NCBI RefSeq assembly: GCF_002102355.1
Contig: NZ_LQPT01000117.1
Location: forward strand, 1 to 47,433
Reading direction: 5' to 3'
DNA length: 47,433 nucleotides
Source of the DNA: Mycobacterium sherrisii
Lineage (GTDB): Bacteria > Actinomycetota > Actinomycetes > Mycobacteriales > Mycobacteriaceae
Positions 32,628-42,690 of the stretch are shown one piece after another (the stretch's first letter is position 1; every line of letters begins with the position of its first letter). The notes under the pieces are model-generated. The model was not told the DNA's origin. It made no database searches and saw only the letters and a list, made by a program, of their open reading frames with translations. Position numbers and translations under genes: made by a program.

Positions 32628-35606
32628 GTGACCAAACCCACCACCGAGCGCCCCCGGCTGCCCAGCGTCGGTCGGCTGGGTTTGGTCGACCCGCGCGCCG
32701 GTGATCGGCTGCGACAGTTGGGCTGGACCAACCAGGACGATAAGGCGCACGTCGACCTGCTGTGGGCGTTGTCGCGCGCGCCCGATCCCGACGCCGCGTT
32801 GCGGGCCCTCGTTCGGCTCGCCGAGAATCCCGACGCCGACTGGGACGAGCTCGACGCCGCCCTGCTGACCGAACGCCCGTTACGCGGGCGCCTGTTCTCG
32901 GTGCTGGGGTCGTCGCTGACGCTGGGGGACCATCTGGTCGCCAACCCGCAGTCCTGGAAACTGCTGCGCGGCAACGTCAAACTGCCCACTCGTGACCAGC
33001 TGCACCAGGCATTCATCCTGTGCGTCGAGGACGCGCTGCCCGAGCCGAACTCGGTGGTGCCCGCGTTGGCCACCTTGTACCGCGACCAACTGGTGGTGCT
33101 GGCCGCGCTCGACCTGGCCGCGACCGTCGAGGACGAACCGGTGCTGCCGTTCCCCTTGGTCGGCGCGCAGCTGGCCGACACCGCCGACGCGGTGCTGGCC
33201 GCCTCGCTGCGGGCGGCCGAAGCGACGGTGTGCGGCGATCGCACCCCGCCGCGGCTGGCCGTCATCGCGATGGGCAAATGCGGTGCCCGCGAACTGAACT
33301 ACGTCAGCGACGTCGACATCATCTTCGTCGCCGAGCAGGCCGACGCGCTGTCCACCCGGGTGGCCACCGAGATGATGCGGGTGGCGTCGACGGCCTGCTT
33401 CCAGGTGGACGCCGGGTTGCGCCCGGAGGGCCGCAGCGGTGAACTGGTCCGCACGGTCGAGTCGCACGTCGCCTACTACAAGCGCTGGGCGAAAACCTGG
33501 GAGTTCCAGGCGTTGATGAAGGCCAGGGCCGCCGCCGGTGATGCCGAACTGGCCAAGCGCTACCTGGACGAGTTGATGCCCATGGTCTGGATCGCCTGCG
33601 AGCGTGAGGACTTCGTGGCTGAGGTGCAAGCCATGCGGCGGCGGGTCGAGCAGCTGGTGCCGTCGGAGGTCCGCGACCGGGAACTCAAGCTCGGCAGCGG
33701 CGGGCTGCGCGACGTGGAGTTCGCGGTGCAGCTGCTGCAGCTGGTGCACGGCCGCAGCGACGAATCCCTGCACGTGGCTTCGACGGTCGATGCCCTAGCC
33801 GCGCTGGCCGCCGGCGGGTATGTCGGTCGCGAGGACGCGGCCAACCTGACGGCCTCGTACGAGTTTCTGCGGCTCCTCGAACACCGGCTGCAGCTGCAAC
33901 GCCTCAAGCGCACCCACCTGCTGCCGGAGGCCGACGACGAGGAGGCGGTGCGCTGGCTGGCGCGCGCGGCCCACATCCGCCCGGACGGCCGGCACGACGC
34001 GGCCGGGGTGCTGCGCGAGGAGCTCAAACACCAGAACGTGCGGGTGTCCCAGCTGCACGCCAAGCTCTTTTACCAGCCGCTGCTGGAATCGATCGGTCCG
34101 CCCGGGCTGGAGATCGCGCACGGCATGACCGCTGAGGCGGCCGAGCGTCAGCTCGCCGCACTGGGTTACGAGGGGCCCCAGACCGCGCTCAAGCACATGT
34201 CGGCGCTGGTCAACCTGAGCGGCCGCCGCGGCCGCGTGCAGTCGGTGCTGCTGCCTCGCCTGCTGAACTGGATGTCCTACACCCCGGACCCGGATGCCGG
34301 ACTGCTGGCTTATCGGCGGCTGTCCGAATCGCTGGCCACCGAGAGCTGGTACCTGTCCACACTGCGCGACAAGCCGGCAGTGGCCCGGCGGTTGATGCAC
34401 GTGCTGGGAACCTCGGCGTACGTGCCAGACCTGCTGATGCGCGCCCCGCGGGTGATCCAGGACTACGGCGACGGCACGGCCGGGCCGAAACTGCTCGAGA
34501 CCGAGCCCGAAGTGGTGGCCCGCGCGCTGATCGCCTCGGCCGCCCGGCACCCCGACCCGGTACGAGCCATCGCCGGCGCCCGCACGCTGCGCCGCCGGGA
34601 ACTCGCCCGGATCGCGTCGGCGGATCTGCTCGGTATGCTCGAGGTCCGCGACGTCTGCAAGGCACTGACGTCGGTGTGGGTCGCGGTGCTGCAGGCCGCG
34701 CTGGAGGCGTTGACCCGCGCCAACCTGCCCGAGGATGGCACGGCGCCGGCGACGGTCGCGGTGATCGGCATGGGCAGGTTGGGCGGCGCCGAGCTGGGCT
34801 ACGGGTCGGACGCCGACGTCATGTTCGTCTGCGAAGCGGCCCACGGTGTCGACGACGCGGTTGCGGTCAAGTGGGCGACGTCGATCGCCGAGCAGGTGCG
34901 CACCCTGCTGGGGACGCCGAGCGTCGACCCGCCGCTGGAGGTCGACGCCAACCTGCGACCCGAAGGCCGTAGCGGACCACTGGTCCGCACCCTGGGGTCC
35001 TACGCCGCCTACTACGAACAATGGGCGCAACCCTGGGAGATCCAGGCGCTGCTGCGGGCCCACGCGGTGGCCGGCGACCAGGAGCTGGGTCAGCGGTTCT
35101 TACTGATGGCCGACAAGACGCGCTATCCCGCGGACGGGGTGTCCGCCGAAGCGGTGCACGAAATTCGGCGGATGAAGGCCCGCGTCGAATCCGAACGGCT
35201 GCCGCGCGGCGCCGACCCCAACACACACACCAAGCTGGGGCGCGGGGGATTGGCCGACGTCGAGTGGACCGTCCAGCTGCTGCAACTGCAGCACGCGCAC
35301 GACATTCCGGGCCTGCACAACACCTCGACGCTGGAGTCGCTGGACGTGATCGCCGAGACCGGGCTGGTGCCCGCCGACGAGGTGGACCTGCTGCGCCAGG
35401 CCTGGTTGACCGCCACCCGGGCCCGCAACGCGCTGGTTCTGGTCAAGGGCAAACCAACCGACCAGCTGCCCGGGCCCGGGCGTGCGCTCAATGCGGTCGC
35501 GGTCGCGGCCGGCTGGCACAACGACGATGGAAGTGAGTTCTTGGATAACTACTTACGCGTGACACGCCGTGCAAAAGCTGTGGTACGTAAGGTGTTTGGG
35601 ACTTGA
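32628..35606 (+). CDS. glnE: Glutamine synthetase adenylyl-ligase/removase GlnE
   Basis: GlnE adds and removes AMP on a tyrosine of glutamine synthetase according to nitrogen status. The 992-residue protein from GTG 32628 has two nucleotidyltransferase domains, each followed by a helical regulatory domain. The N-terminal (deadenylylating) one carries D228-x-D230 in [16 protein letters not shown]. The C-terminal (adenylylating) one carries D728-x-D730 in [19 protein letters not shown]. The shared blocks [28 protein letters not shown] and [20 protein letters not shown] / [18 protein letters not shown] are present in both halves. It lies between glnA2 and an overlapping thioesterase gene. Confidence 0.96.
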   Translation: MTKPTTERPRLPSVGRLGLVDPRAGDRLRQLGWTNQDDKAHVDLLWALSRAPDPDAALRALVRLAENPDADWDELDAALLTERPLRGRLFSVLGSSLTLGDHLVANPQSWKLLRGNVKLPTRDQLHQAFILCVEDALPEPNSVVPALATLYRDQLVVLAALDLAATVEDEPVLPFPLVGAQLADTADAVLAASLRAAEATVCGDRTPPRLAVIAMGKCGARELNYVSDVDIIFVAEQADALSTRVATEMMRVASTACFQVDAGLRPEGRSGELVRTVESHVAYYKRWAKTWEFQALMKARAAAGDAELAKRYLDELMPMVWIACEREDFVAEVQAMRRRVEQLVPSEVRDRELKLGSGGLRDVEFAVQLLQLVHGRSDESLHVASTVDALAALAAGGYVGREDAANLTASYEFLRLLEHRLQLQRLKRTHLLPEADDEEAVRWLARAAHIRPDGRHDAAGVLREELKHQNVRVSQLHAKLFYQPLLESIGPPGLEIAHGMTAEAAERQLAALGYEGPQTALKHMSALVNLSGRRGRVQSVLLPRLLNWMSYTPDPDAGLLAYRRLSESLATESWYLSTLRDKPAVARRLMHVLGTSAYVPDLLMRAPRVIQDYGDGTAGPKLLETEPEVVARALIASAARHPDPVRAIAGARTLRRRELARIASADLLGMLEVRDVCKALTSVWVAVLQAALEALTRANLPEDGTAPATVAVIGMGRLGGAELGYGSDADVMFVCEAAHGVDDAVAVKWATSIAEQVRTLLGTPSVDPPLEVDANLRPEGRSGPLVRTLGSYAAYYEQWAQPWEIQALLRAHAVAGDQELGQRFLLMADKTRYPADGVSAEAVHEIRRMKARVESERLPRGADPNTHTKLGRGGLADVEWTVQLLQLQHAHDIPGLHNTSTLESLDVIAETGLVPADEVDLLRQAWLTATRARNALVLVKGKPTDQLPGPGRALNAVAVAAGWHNDDGSEFLDNYLRVTRRAKAVVRKVFGT

Positions 35607-36247
35607 GTCGGGAAGCAAGCGCGTTCGAGGCGCAGTTTGAGGTGCTCGACGCCACCGAGGCCGACCGGGTGACGGCCCGCTACGCGCCATTGGCCGAGGC
35701 GGTGCGCGCGCTGATCGACGCCACCATCCGCACCGACGCCGACGGTGAGGTGATCGCCGCTGCGCGCGGTGCGATCGAGGACGTCACCGAGATGCTGCGC
35801 CGGCGAGCCAGACCGGCCGGAGTGAGCTTCCGCGTCGACGGCCGCCCGCTGCCGTTGAGCAATGCCGTTGTCGGCCCGTGCAACCCAATCGCGCCGCCGC
35901 TCACCGTGCAGCACGAGGAAGGTGGGCGCTGCTGGAGCGAGTTCGTCCTCGGTCTGGCCTACGAGGGCCCGCCCGGGCTGGTGCATGGCGGCGTCAGCGC
36001 GCTGGTGCTCGACCACATGCTCGGCGAGGCGGCCAGCGAGGGACTGTGCAAGGCGCGTTTCACCGGCACCATCAGCGTCAAATATGTGCGCGGCACCCCA
36101 CTCGGGCCGCTGCGCTGTGATGCCTGGGTCGACCGTACCGAGGGTGTGAAAGTCTTTGCCAAGGGCACTATTTCGGATGCGCAAGGGGTGACGGTGGAGG
36201 CAGAAGGCGTCTTCATCGAGCCAGCCTGGGCGCGGGAGACCGGGTGA
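35603..36247 (+). CDS. PaaI-type hotdog thioesterase
   Basis: The start is a TTG at 35603 that overlaps the glnE stop, so translation is likely coupled. The 214-residue protein has a helical N-terminal region (residues ~1-70, [20 protein letters not shown]) and a C-terminal hotdog domain (~90-210) with the PaaI-like helix [20 protein letters not shown], and strands [20 protein letters not shown] and [20 protein letters not shown]. The G-x-x-H-G-G-x-x-x-x-x-x-D pattern is the usual acyl-CoA thioesterase motif. It is probably an acyl- or aryl-CoA thioesterase; the substrate is unknown. Its 3' end overlaps the next GTG by 4 bases. Confidence 0.85.
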   Translation: MSREASAFEAQFEVLDATEADRVTARYAPLAEAVRALIDATIRTDADGEVIAAARGAIEDVTEMLRRRARPAGVSFRVDGRPLPLSNAVVGPCNPIAPPLTVQHEEGGRCWSEFVLGLAYEGPPGLVHGGVSALVLDHMLGEAASEGLCKARFTGTISVKYVRGTPLGPLRCDAWVDRTEGVKVFAKGTISDAQGVTVEAEGVFIEPAWARETG

Positions 36248-37104
36248 AGTTCTACGTCAGCAGTGCCTTTTTGAACAGCCGGGAGATCATCGAGATCGCC
36301 AAGGCCGCTGACGAGCTCGGCTACGACGGCATCGGCATACCCGATCATGTCGTCAACCTGGAAACCCTCGAGACGCCGTACCCGTACACCAAAGACGGAC
36401 AGCGGCGCTGGCAACCATTCACCGATTGGCTGGACCCGTGGGTGCTCGCCGGGGCGCTGGCACAGGTCACCACCCGGCTGCGGTTCGTCACCACCGTCTA
36501 CATCCCCGCGATGCGCAACCCCTACCTCGCGGCCAAAGCCATTGGCACCGCCGCGGTTCTGGCCGCCGGCCGAATCGAGCTCGGTATCGGTGTCGGCTGG
36601 TGTCGCGAGGAGTTCGCGTTGATGGGTGAACAATTCGACGCACGTGGCAAACGCACCGACGAGATGATCGAGCTGATGAAGGCGCTGTGGTCGCCCGGTT
36701 GGACGGAGTTCGACGGCGAGTTCTACTCCGCGCCACGGCTGGAGATGCAGCCCACACCGCCGCCGATTCCGATCTACGTCGGCGGACTCAGCGACGCCGC
36801 GCTGCGCCGGGCCGCCCGCAACGACGGCTGGATCGGCGATCTGATCAACACCGAACGCACCCTGGAAGCGGTGGGCAAGTTGCGCGAGCTGCGCCGCGAA
36901 AATGGTTTGACGATGCACGATTTCACCATTCTGACCCCGTTGACCGATGCGTTTACCACCGCGGACTATCGACGTGTCGAGGAGGCCGGTGTCAGCGGCA
37001 TCATCACGATGCCGTGGATGTTCTATTCCGGACCCGACGCCACACTCGACGACAAGATCGACGGCATGCAGCGGTTCCGTAAGGACCTCGGACTCGGCGC
37101 CTAG
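36244..37104 (+). CDS. F420-dependent LLM-class oxidoreductase
   Basis: The 286-residue protein starts at GTG 36244, overlapping the thioesterase stop. It is a luciferase-like monooxygenase (LLM) TIM barrel: [80 protein letters not shown], then IPIYVGGLSDAALRRAARND and GVSGIITMPWMFYSG. The WCREEF block is typical of the F420-dependent actinobacterial subgroup (TIGR03619). Such enzymes reduce or oxidise small molecules using F420; the substrate is unknown. It is the last gene of the glnA2-glnE run and converges on the DoxX-like gene. Confidence 0.88.
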   Translation: MKFYVSSAFLNSREIIEIAKAADELGYDGIGIPDHVVNLETLETPYPYTKDGQRRWQPFTDWLDPWVLAGALAQVTTRLRFVTTVYIPAMRNPYLAAKAIGTAAVLAAGRIELGIGVGWCREEFALMGEQFDARGKRTDEMIELMKALWSPGWTEFDGEFYSAPRLEMQPTPPPIPIYVGGLSDAALRRAARNDGWIGDLINTERTLEAVGKLRELRRENGLTMHDFTILTPLTDAFTTADYRRVEEAGVSGIITMPWMFYSGPDATLDDKIDGMQRFRKDLGLGA

Positions 37105-37201
37105 ACGGCCGGGGTGCCGCGGCCATACTCGACACGGGCCAGGGGACCAGCTGCGGCGAGATTCCTTGCCGCACAGCCGCATTTGTTTGATCCGCCCAGC
37201 G

Positions 37202-38581
37202 CTAGCGCACCGAATCCAGCGGTATTGGCGGACTGATGAGCCGGAAACCCGACCTGCTGCGTTCCATCACCCGGCGCTCGAATATGCCCTTGATTTGGCT
37301 GCCGTCGAACTCGCCTGTCAGGACCAGGTGATCCTTGTCCGGCTGCGTGGCGCGTAGCACGACGCGCATGGAGTCCGACTCGCGCTTGCGCAGCTCGAGG
37401 CGATCCCCGTCGACTTTGAGCAGCCACACGGTGGTGTAACCCGCTGGCGCCTGGCTGACAAACCTGACCACGCCGAGCTCGGGCACCTTGTTGCGGTCGG
37501 CGATCGCCACATTGGTCCACGGCTGCGGGCTCGTCTCGTTCAGCGTGGCTTCGCGGCCGTCGATGGTGAATGACGTTGCACGCCAAACCCCGTCGAGAGT
37601 TGAGCCGGGAGTGTGATAGACGCTGTATAAGGTGGTGCCTCCGACTGCGGTGAATATCAGCAAAATACCGACGATGCCGAACTTCGCGACCACGCCCGTT
37701 AGCCGCAGCCACCGTCTATCCGCTCCTAGTGGTGACCAAAGCTCAACCGGGCGAGTCTCGCCGCGATTGAACACCACGCGCGCCAGGTTCGACCAGTACG
37801 GCGAAGTGATAGCGATTGCCAGCAAGAACAATTCGGCGGCGACCAGCTTGACCGGTACTCCGTAAATCATGTTCAGCATGAATATTTGCGCCGTGGCGAT
37901 CACAGATCCGATTGCTCCCAGCAGCCACGTGCGGTTCCATAGGAGCAGTATTCCCGAGACCACTTCAATCAGCCCGGTAATGACCGAATACAGCTCGGAG
38001 GCACCCACGAAACCCCACATTGTCTCGAACAGGCTGGTATCGCCCACCAACTGCAACTGGTGATCCGGCAGCGCCATGAACCCCATCTGGACGGGGATCA
38101 CCTTGCCCATTCCGTACAGAATCATCACCACCGCCAACCCGAAGCGCGCGAACACGATCAGCGAGGCGGCCAGACGCCGGTAGTCGGAGCGCCGCCGATC
38201 CATGACCGTCCACAACGCGGTGATCAGCAGTGCCACCACAATCCAACCGAGATGCAAACACCAGAACCACAGCAGGTCTGAGCCGGCCGACCTGGTGATC
38301 TCGACACCGCGACCTCGGGTCAAATAGCTGCCGATCTGCGAGAGCAGCCAGATCACCGGTTCGAATGGGTACCGGCCCACATCGTCCTTCACCACACTGA
38401 CGTCCACCGTGACCAGTAAAATCACCCCACCGACTGCGAACAGCAATCCACCACCAATAGTGAAAAGCAGTCGGAAAGCCAGCTTTTGAAGCGACGTCCA
38501 CTGCGAGACGGCTTCAGCCGGATCAGGTGTTTGCGTGGCCGGAACCAGCGGGTGCGCGGCGGTAATCACGGCAGCTAGCAT
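37202..38581 (-). CDS. Multi-pass DoxX-like membrane protein with C-terminal soluble domain
   Basis: From ATG 38581 the 459-residue protein has about seven membrane helices, including LLFTIGGGLLFAVGGVILLV, WCLHLGWIVVALLITALW, ARFGLAVVMILYGMGKVIPV, VITGLIEVVSGILLLW, GAIGSVIATAQIFMLNMIYG and GIVGILLIFTAVGGTTLYSV. The central part resembles DoxX/DoxD quinone-oxidoreductase membrane subunits. The last ~110 residues (STLDGVWRATSFTIDGREAT, then GEFDGSQIKGIFERRVMERS) form a soluble beta-rich domain, probably outside the membrane. It lies downstream of glnA1 on the same strand, after a hairpin. From memory this gene is not between the M. tuberculosis orthologues of its neighbours, so it may be an insertion here. 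A start at 38689 is also possible. Confidence 0.8.
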   Translation of the reverse strand: MLAAVITAAHPLVPATQTPDPAEAVSQWTSLQKLAFRLLFTIGGGLLFAVGGVILLVTVDVSVVKDDVGRYPFEPVIWLLSQIGSYLTRGRGVEITRSAGSDLLWFWCLHLGWIVVALLITALWTVMDRRRSDYRRLAASLIVFARFGLAVVMILYGMGKVIPVQMGFMALPDHQLQLVGDTSLFETMWGFVGASELYSVITGLIEVVSGILLLWNRTWLLGAIGSVIATAQIFMLNMIYGVPVKLVAAELFLLAIAITSPYWSNLARVVFNRGETRPVELWSPLGADRRWLRLTGVVAKFGIVGILLIFTAVGGTTLYSVYHTPGSTLDGVWRATSFTIDGREATLNETSPQPWTNVAIADRNKVPELGVVRFVSQAPAGYTTVWLLKVDGDRLELRKRESDSMRVVLRATQPDKDHLVLTGEFDGSQIKGIFERRVMERSRSGFRLISPPIPLDSVR

Positions 38582-38765
38582 AGGCTGCCAGGCATCCCGG
38601 ATGTGGTGATATGCGAGAACACAAGGCCGGTGCTGGATCGCGGACAGCTGCTCTCTATGGTCGGCTGTCCTGGAATGGTTAAACCGCAACCTGTTTCAGC
38701 GTACTAATGGTGTGCGCCGATGAATGACGTCCGTCGCGTCCGAGTAACTGGTGCGTAGCAGCCAA

Positions 38766-38817
38766 TGAGTCCACCCGCTCGGCGATCGGTGCTGTGATCG
38801 CCAAGCGGATGGACTCA
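38766..38817 (-). terminator. Long hairpin downstream of glnA1, likely terminator
   Basis: Two 22-base arms (38766-38787 and 38796-38817) flank an 8-base loop. Read as minus-strand RNA, the only two non-Watson-Crick positions are G-U wobbles, so the stem is continuous; as plus-strand RNA both are C-A mismatches. This fits a hairpin selected in the glnA1 transcript, which ends at 38884. No U-tract follows, as is common for mycobacterial hairpin terminators. Confidence 0.65.
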
Positions 38818-38883
38818 ATCGGAACTGCTGCGGACGCAATACCGAATCAGGTGCGTTTACGCAGCTGACAGCCCGGAGCCGAC

Positions 38884-40320
38884 TTACACGTCGTAGTACA
38901 GGGCGAACTCGTACGGGTGCGGGCGGATCTGCACCGGCAGGATTTCGTTCTCGCGCTTGAAGCTGATCCACGTCTCGATCAGGTCGGGCGTGAAAACGCC
39001 GCCCTCAGTGAGGTATTCGTGGTCCTCTTCCAGCCGGTCGATCACCGCGGACAGCTGGGTGGGTGCCTGCGGAATGTTCGCGGCCTCCTCCGGCGGGAGC
39101 TCGTAGAGGTCCTTGTCGACCGGAGCCTGCGGCTCGATCTTGTTCTTGATGCCGTCCAGGCCGGCCATCAGCATGGCCGCGAACGCCAGGTACGGGTTGC
39201 CCGACGAGTCGGGGCAACGGAACTCGAGCCGCTTGGCCTTCGGGTTGCTGCCGGTGATCGGGATACGCACACAGGCCGACCGGTTGCGCTGGCTGTACAC
39301 CAGGTTGATCGGGGCCTCGTAGCCGGGGACCAGACGCTTGTAGGAGTTCACCGTCGGGTTGGTGAACGCCAGCAGCGACGGGGCGTGGTGCAGCAGACCG
39401 CCGATGTAGTGGCGAGCGGTGTCCGAGAGCCCGGCGTAGCCGGTCTCGTCGTACATCAACGGGCTGCCGTCCTTCCACAGCGACTGGTGGGTGTGCATGC
39501 CCGAACCGTTGTCGCCGAACAGCGGCTTCGGCATGAAGGTGACGGTCTTGCCGTGCTGCCATGCGGTGTTCTTGACGATGTACTTGTACAGCTGCATGTC
39601 GTCGGCCGCGTGCAGCAGGGTGTTGAACTTGTAGTTGATCTCGGCCTGGCCGCCGGTGCCCACCTCGTGGTGGCCCTTCTCCAGGGTGAAGCCGGCCTTG
39701 ATCAAGTTGGACAGCATCTTGTCGCGCAGGTCGACGTAATGGTCGACGGGGGCAACCGGGAAGTAGCCGCCCTTGGGACGGACCTTGTAGCCGCGGTTGC
39801 GGGTGCCGTCGTCCTCGGTGGGCTCGCCGGTGTTCCACCAGCCGGAGATCGCGTCCACCTCGTAGAACGAGCCGTTCGTGCGCGAGTCGAAGGTCACCGA
39901 GTCGAAGATGTAGAACTCCGCCTCGGCACCGAAATACGCGGTGTCGGCGACGCCGGTGCTGATCAGGTAGTTTTCGGCCTTCCGGGCGACGTTGCGCGGG
40001 TCACGCGAGTACGCCTCCAACGTGAAGGGGTCGTGCACGAAGAAGTTGAGGTTCAGCGTCTTGGCTTCACGGAAAAGGTCGATCTGCGCGGTCGCGGGAT
40101 CGGGCAGGAGCAGCATGTCCGACTCGTGGATGGACTGGAATCCGCGAATGGACGAGCCGTCGAAGGCCAACCCGTCTTCGAAGATGCTCTCGTCGAAGAA
40201 CGAGATCGGGATCGTGAAGTGCTGCATGATGCCGGGCAGGTCACAGAACCGCACGTCGACAAATTCGACGTTCTCGTCCTTGGCGAGCTTGAAGACGTCG
40301 TCGGGCGTCTTTTCCGTCAC
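38884..40320 (-). CDS. glnA1: Glutamine synthetase GlnA1
   Basis: The main class I-beta glutamine synthetase, 478 residues as in M. tuberculosis GlnA1, makes glutamine from glutamate, ammonia and ATP as a dodecamer and is also exported in pathogenic species. Signatures: [97 protein letters not shown]. The GlnE adenylylation site is Y406 ([11 protein letters not shown]). ATG 40320 follows AAAGGAG. It is transcribed alone, with a good hairpin downstream. Confidence 0.97.
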   Translation of the reverse strand: MTEKTPDDVFKLAKDENVEFVDVRFCDLPGIMQHFTIPISFFDESIFEDGLAFDGSSIRGFQSIHESDMLLLPDPATAQIDLFREAKTLNLNFFVHDPFTLEAYSRDPRNVARKAENYLISTGVADTAYFGAEAEFYIFDSVTFDSRTNGSFYEVDAISGWWNTGEPTEDDGTRNRGYKVRPKGGYFPVAPVDHYVDLRDKMLSNLIKAGFTLEKGHHEVGTGGQAEINYKFNTLLHAADDMQLYKYIVKNTAWQHGKTVTFMPKPLFGDNGSGMHTHQSLWKDGSPLMYDETGYAGLSDTARHYIGGLLHHAPSLLAFTNPTVNSYKRLVPGYEAPINLVYSQRNRSACVRIPITGSNPKAKRLEFRCPDSSGNPYLAFAAMLMAGLDGIKNKIEPQAPVDKDLYELPPEEAANIPQAPTQLSAVIDRLEEDHEYLTEGGVFTPDLIETWISFKRENEILPVQIRPHPYEFALYYDV

Positions 40321-40355
40321 TGAATGCTCCTTTGCTATGTAATCCGCGGCCTGAC

Positions 40356-40385
40356 GCTATGGAGATGATGTTGCCCGCTCGTCAA
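40356..40385 (-). promoter_or_regulatory. Putative glnA1 promoter
   Basis: On the minus strand, TTGACG (40380-40385) and CATAGC (40356-40361) are separated by 18 bases, about 35 bp upstream of the glnA1 ATG. The -35 is close to consensus; the -10 is weak. Confidence 0.4.
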
Positions 40386-40464
40386 CCCCGTGTTGCGCGC
40401 AGGTTACGTGACCATGCGTCTCACAAACTCAAGCGGAGCACCGGCGGGTTCTATTGTGAGGCCC

Positions 40465-40539
40465 ATGGATCGCAAGATCGTATCCGGTCTGTCCCGCGCG
40501 CGCACCAGAGTGTCCCGGCTTTCGGGCAGGGTCCGCTGA
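40465..40539 (+). CDS. Possible 24-residue basic leader peptide before the RDD gene
   Basis: ATG 40465 opens a 24-codon frame (MDRKIVSGLSRARTRVSRLS) whose TGA overlaps the next gene's ATG by one base (TGATG). The product is basic, with no known relatives. The overlap suggests translational coupling to the RDD gene, but short GC-rich frames of this kind are common by chance. A GTGAGG lies 10 bases upstream. Confidence 0.3.
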   Translation: MDRKIVSGLSRARTRVSRLSGRVR

Positions 40540-40952
40540 TGCCGGAATCGCGCCCGGCGTACCCGGGGGAGACGCTGGGCCTGCCGAAAGCCGGGCCGGG
40601 TTCGCTGGCGTCGATCGGGCGGCGACTGGCGGCGCTGCTGATCGACTGGCTGATCGCTTATGGGCTGGCGGCGTTGGGCCTGGCGCTCGGGGTCTTCTCT
40701 GAGCGGATGTTGTCGACGGCGGTGCTGGTGATTTGGTTCCTGCTCGGCGTGGTGGCGCTGCGGCTGTTCGGTTTCACGCCCGGCCAGCTGGCGCTCGGGC
40801 TGCGGGTGGCGGCGTTGGACGACCGACTGGGCCTGGGCCGCGTTGCGCTGCGCGGTGTGCTGGTCGCGCTCGTGATCCCGGCGTTGTTCACCGACTGGGA
40901 CGGCCGCGGCATTCAGGACCGGGTGACCAATACCGCCGTGGTGCGCCGGTAG
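40539..40952 (+). CDS. RDD-family membrane protein
   Basis: The 137-residue protein from ATG 40539 has an RDD domain. GSLASIGRRLAALLIDWLIA is the first helix with the family Arg and Asp positions, then LSTAVLVIWFLLGVVALRLF, the loop GFTPGQLALGLRVAALDD and a third helix VALRGVLVALVIPALFTDWD. RDD proteins have three membrane helices and unknown, possibly transport, roles. By position it matches M. tuberculosis Rv2219A. It is divergent from glnA1 and converges on the DUF4191 gene with only 3 bases between the stops. Confidence 0.85.
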   Translation: MPESRPAYPGETLGLPKAGPGSLASIGRRLAALLIDWLIAYGLAALGLALGVFSERMLSTAVLVIWFLLGVVALRLFGFTPGQLALGLRVAALDDRLGLGRVALRGVLVALVIPALFTDWDGRGIQDRVTNTAVVRR

Positions 40953-40955
40953 CGC

Positions 40956-41708
40956 TTACTTGCGGCGCACGGTCCGCTGCACGCCGCGCATCTTGCCGGC
41001 GCCTGGCAGCGGCCCCTTGGGCATCATGGCCGCCCCGGCCCGCGACCCCAGCGCGGCCAGCCGCGACTCCAGGACGTCCATGGCCTTGACGCTGATGTTG
41101 GCGGGAAGTTTGGTCAGGTGCCGCTCCAGCTTGGAAAGCGGCACCTCACCGTCGCCGTTGCCGACGACGATGTCGTAGATCGGCACGTCGCCGACCAGGC
41201 GTGCGGTGCGCTTCTTCTCTTGTGCCAGAAGCGGTTTCACGCGTCCCGGTGACCCCTCGCCGACCAGAATGACACCCGGCCGGCCGATCACCCGGTGCAC
41301 GGCGTCGAAGTGGCCGGTGGCCGCTACACCCGGTTTGACCCGCCATTTGCCCCGCATGTTGTCCAGCACCCAGGCCGCCGCGCCCGTCTGTCCCTCGGCC
41401 TGGCGGTAGATCGACTTCTGGGCCCGCCGCCCGAAGATGATGAACGCCACCAACAGGCCCAGCACCACGCCGAGCGGGATCAGGGTGAACATGGTGAACC
41501 CGCCGACCAGCACGCCCACCGTCACCGAGACGGCCACGATCGCGACGAAGGCGCCGATCATGTACGGCAGAAGGCGCTTGTCCTGCTTGCGTTGAACGTT
41601 GAACGCCTGCCAGAGCTGGGCCCGGCGCTCCCTGCCCGCGGCCTTGCGGGCAGCGGTCGCTTCGGCTCGGGCGGCCTTGTTCTCGGCGGCGGTGCGGGGT
41701 TTAGCCAT
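40956..41708 (-). CDS. DUF4191 membrane protein (Rv2219 type)
   Basis: The 250-residue protein from ATG 41708 has a basic, Ala/Lys-rich cytoplasmic N-terminus (PRTAAENKAARAEATAARKA), two adjacent membrane helices at about residues 49-95 (LPYMIGAFVAIVAVSVTVGV, then LIPLGVVLGLLVAFIIFG), and a soluble C-terminal part (VHRVIGRPGVILVGEGSPGR, then PANISVKAMDVLESRLAALG). This architecture is conserved in actinobacteria (DUF4191) next to lipA, with unknown function. The length equals the M. tuberculosis orthologue. It is 43 bp downstream of lipA on the same strand and could share its transcript. Confidence 0.88.
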   Translation of the reverse strand: MAKPRTAAENKAARAEATAARKAAGRERRAQLWQAFNVQRKQDKRLLPYMIGAFVAIVAVSVTVGVLVGGFTMFTLIPLGVVLGLLVAFIIFGRRAQKSIYRQAEGQTGAAAWVLDNMRGKWRVKPGVAATGHFDAVHRVIGRPGVILVGEGSPGRVKPLLAQEKKRTARLVGDVPIYDIVVGNGDGEVPLSKLERHLTKLPANISVKAMDVLESRLAALGSRAGAAMMPKGPLPGAGKMRGVQRTVRRK

Positions 41709-41751
41709 AATCACCAAGGATACGTAGCCGACGGTCACCGGCGGCTTCGAG

Positions 41752-42690
41752 TCACCCCAGGGCGTCCGTGGCGCGGCTGCTCATGGCTTGCGCGTAGAGC
41801 CGGCCCGCCCGGTACGACGAGCGCACCAGCGGTCCGGCCAGCACGCCGGCAAAGCCCAGCCCTTCGGCGTACCGTGCGAACTCGTCGAACTCCTCGGGTG
41901 TGACCCAGCGCTGCACCGGGTGATGGCGCGGCGACGGGCGCAGGTACTGGGTGATGGTGACGATGTCGCAGCCCGCCTCGTGCAGGTCGGTCAGTGCGGT
42001 GCGCACCTCGTCAGCGGTCTCGCCGAGCCCGAGGATCAGGTTGCTCTTGGTGACCAGCCCGGCCTGGCTGGCGGCGGTGAGCACGCCGAGGCTGCGCTGG
42101 TAGCTGAAGGCGGGGCGGATCCGTTTGAAGATACGCGGCACCGTTTCGACGTTGTGCGCCAACACTTCCGGACGCGAGTCGAAGACTTCGGCCAGCCGTT
42201 CGGGCGCGCCGTTGAAGTCGGGCACCAGCAGCTCGACGCCGGTCGATCCGTTGAGTGCCTTGATCGCTCGCACCGTTTCGGCGTACAGCCATGCGCCGCC
42301 GTCGGGCAGGTCATCGCGGGCGACGCCGGTGACGGTGGCATAGCGCAACCCCATCGTCTGCACGCTTTCGGCGACCCGGCGCGGCTCGTCGCGGTCCAGC
42401 TCGGCGGGCTTGCCGGTGTCGATCTGGCAGAAATCGCAGCGGCGGGTGCACTGGTCGCCGCCGATCAGAAAGGTCGCTTCGCGGTCTTCCCAGCATTCGA
42501 AGATGTTGGGGCAGCCGGCCTCTTCGCACACGGTGTGCAGACCCTCGCGCCGCACCAGGCTTTTGAGCTGGGTGTACTCCGGTCCCATCCGGGCTCGGGT
42601 CTTGATCCACGGCGGCTTGCGCTCGATCGGGGTCGCCGCGTTGCGCACTTCCAGCCGCAGCAGTTTGCGGCCTTCCGGAGCGACAGTCAC
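41752..42690 (-). CDS. lipA: Lipoyl synthase LipA
   Basis: LipA is the radical-SAM enzyme that inserts two sulfurs into protein-bound octanoyl groups. The 312-residue protein from GTG 42690 has both iron-sulfur clusters: the auxiliary C-x4-C-x5-C ([20 protein letters not shown]) and the radical-SAM C-x3-C-x2-C ([15 protein letters not shown]). The C-terminal serine ligand of the auxiliary cluster is in [14 protein letters not shown]. The start overlaps the lipB stop by four bases. The substrate proteins include the E2 subunit encoded at 45950. Confidence 0.96.
   Translation of the reverse strand: MTVAPEGRKLLRLEVRNAATPIERKPPWIKTRARMGPEYTQLKSLVRREGLHTVCEEAGCPNIFECWEDREATFLIGGDQCTRRCDFCQIDTGKPAELDRDEPRRVAESVQTMGLRYATVTGVARDDLPDGGAWLYAETVRAIKALNGSTGVELLVPDFNGAPERLAEVFDSRPEVLAHNVETVPRIFKRIRPAFSYQRSLGVLTAASQAGLVTKSNLILGLGETADEVRTALTDLHEAGCDIVTITQYLRPSPRHHPVQRWVTPEEFDEFARYAEGLGFAGVLAGPLVRSSYRAGRLYAQAMSSRATDALG

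Noticed and set aside
33795-35063. 422-codon minus-strand frame opposite glnE
   Set aside because: Antisense shadow; Arg/His/Gly-rich, no family resemblance.
38917-40323. 468-codon plus-strand frame opposite glnA1
   Set aside because: It is a mirror of glnA1 codon bias; the translation is low-complexity Val/Arg/Gly with no motif, while glnA1 on minus is unmistakable.
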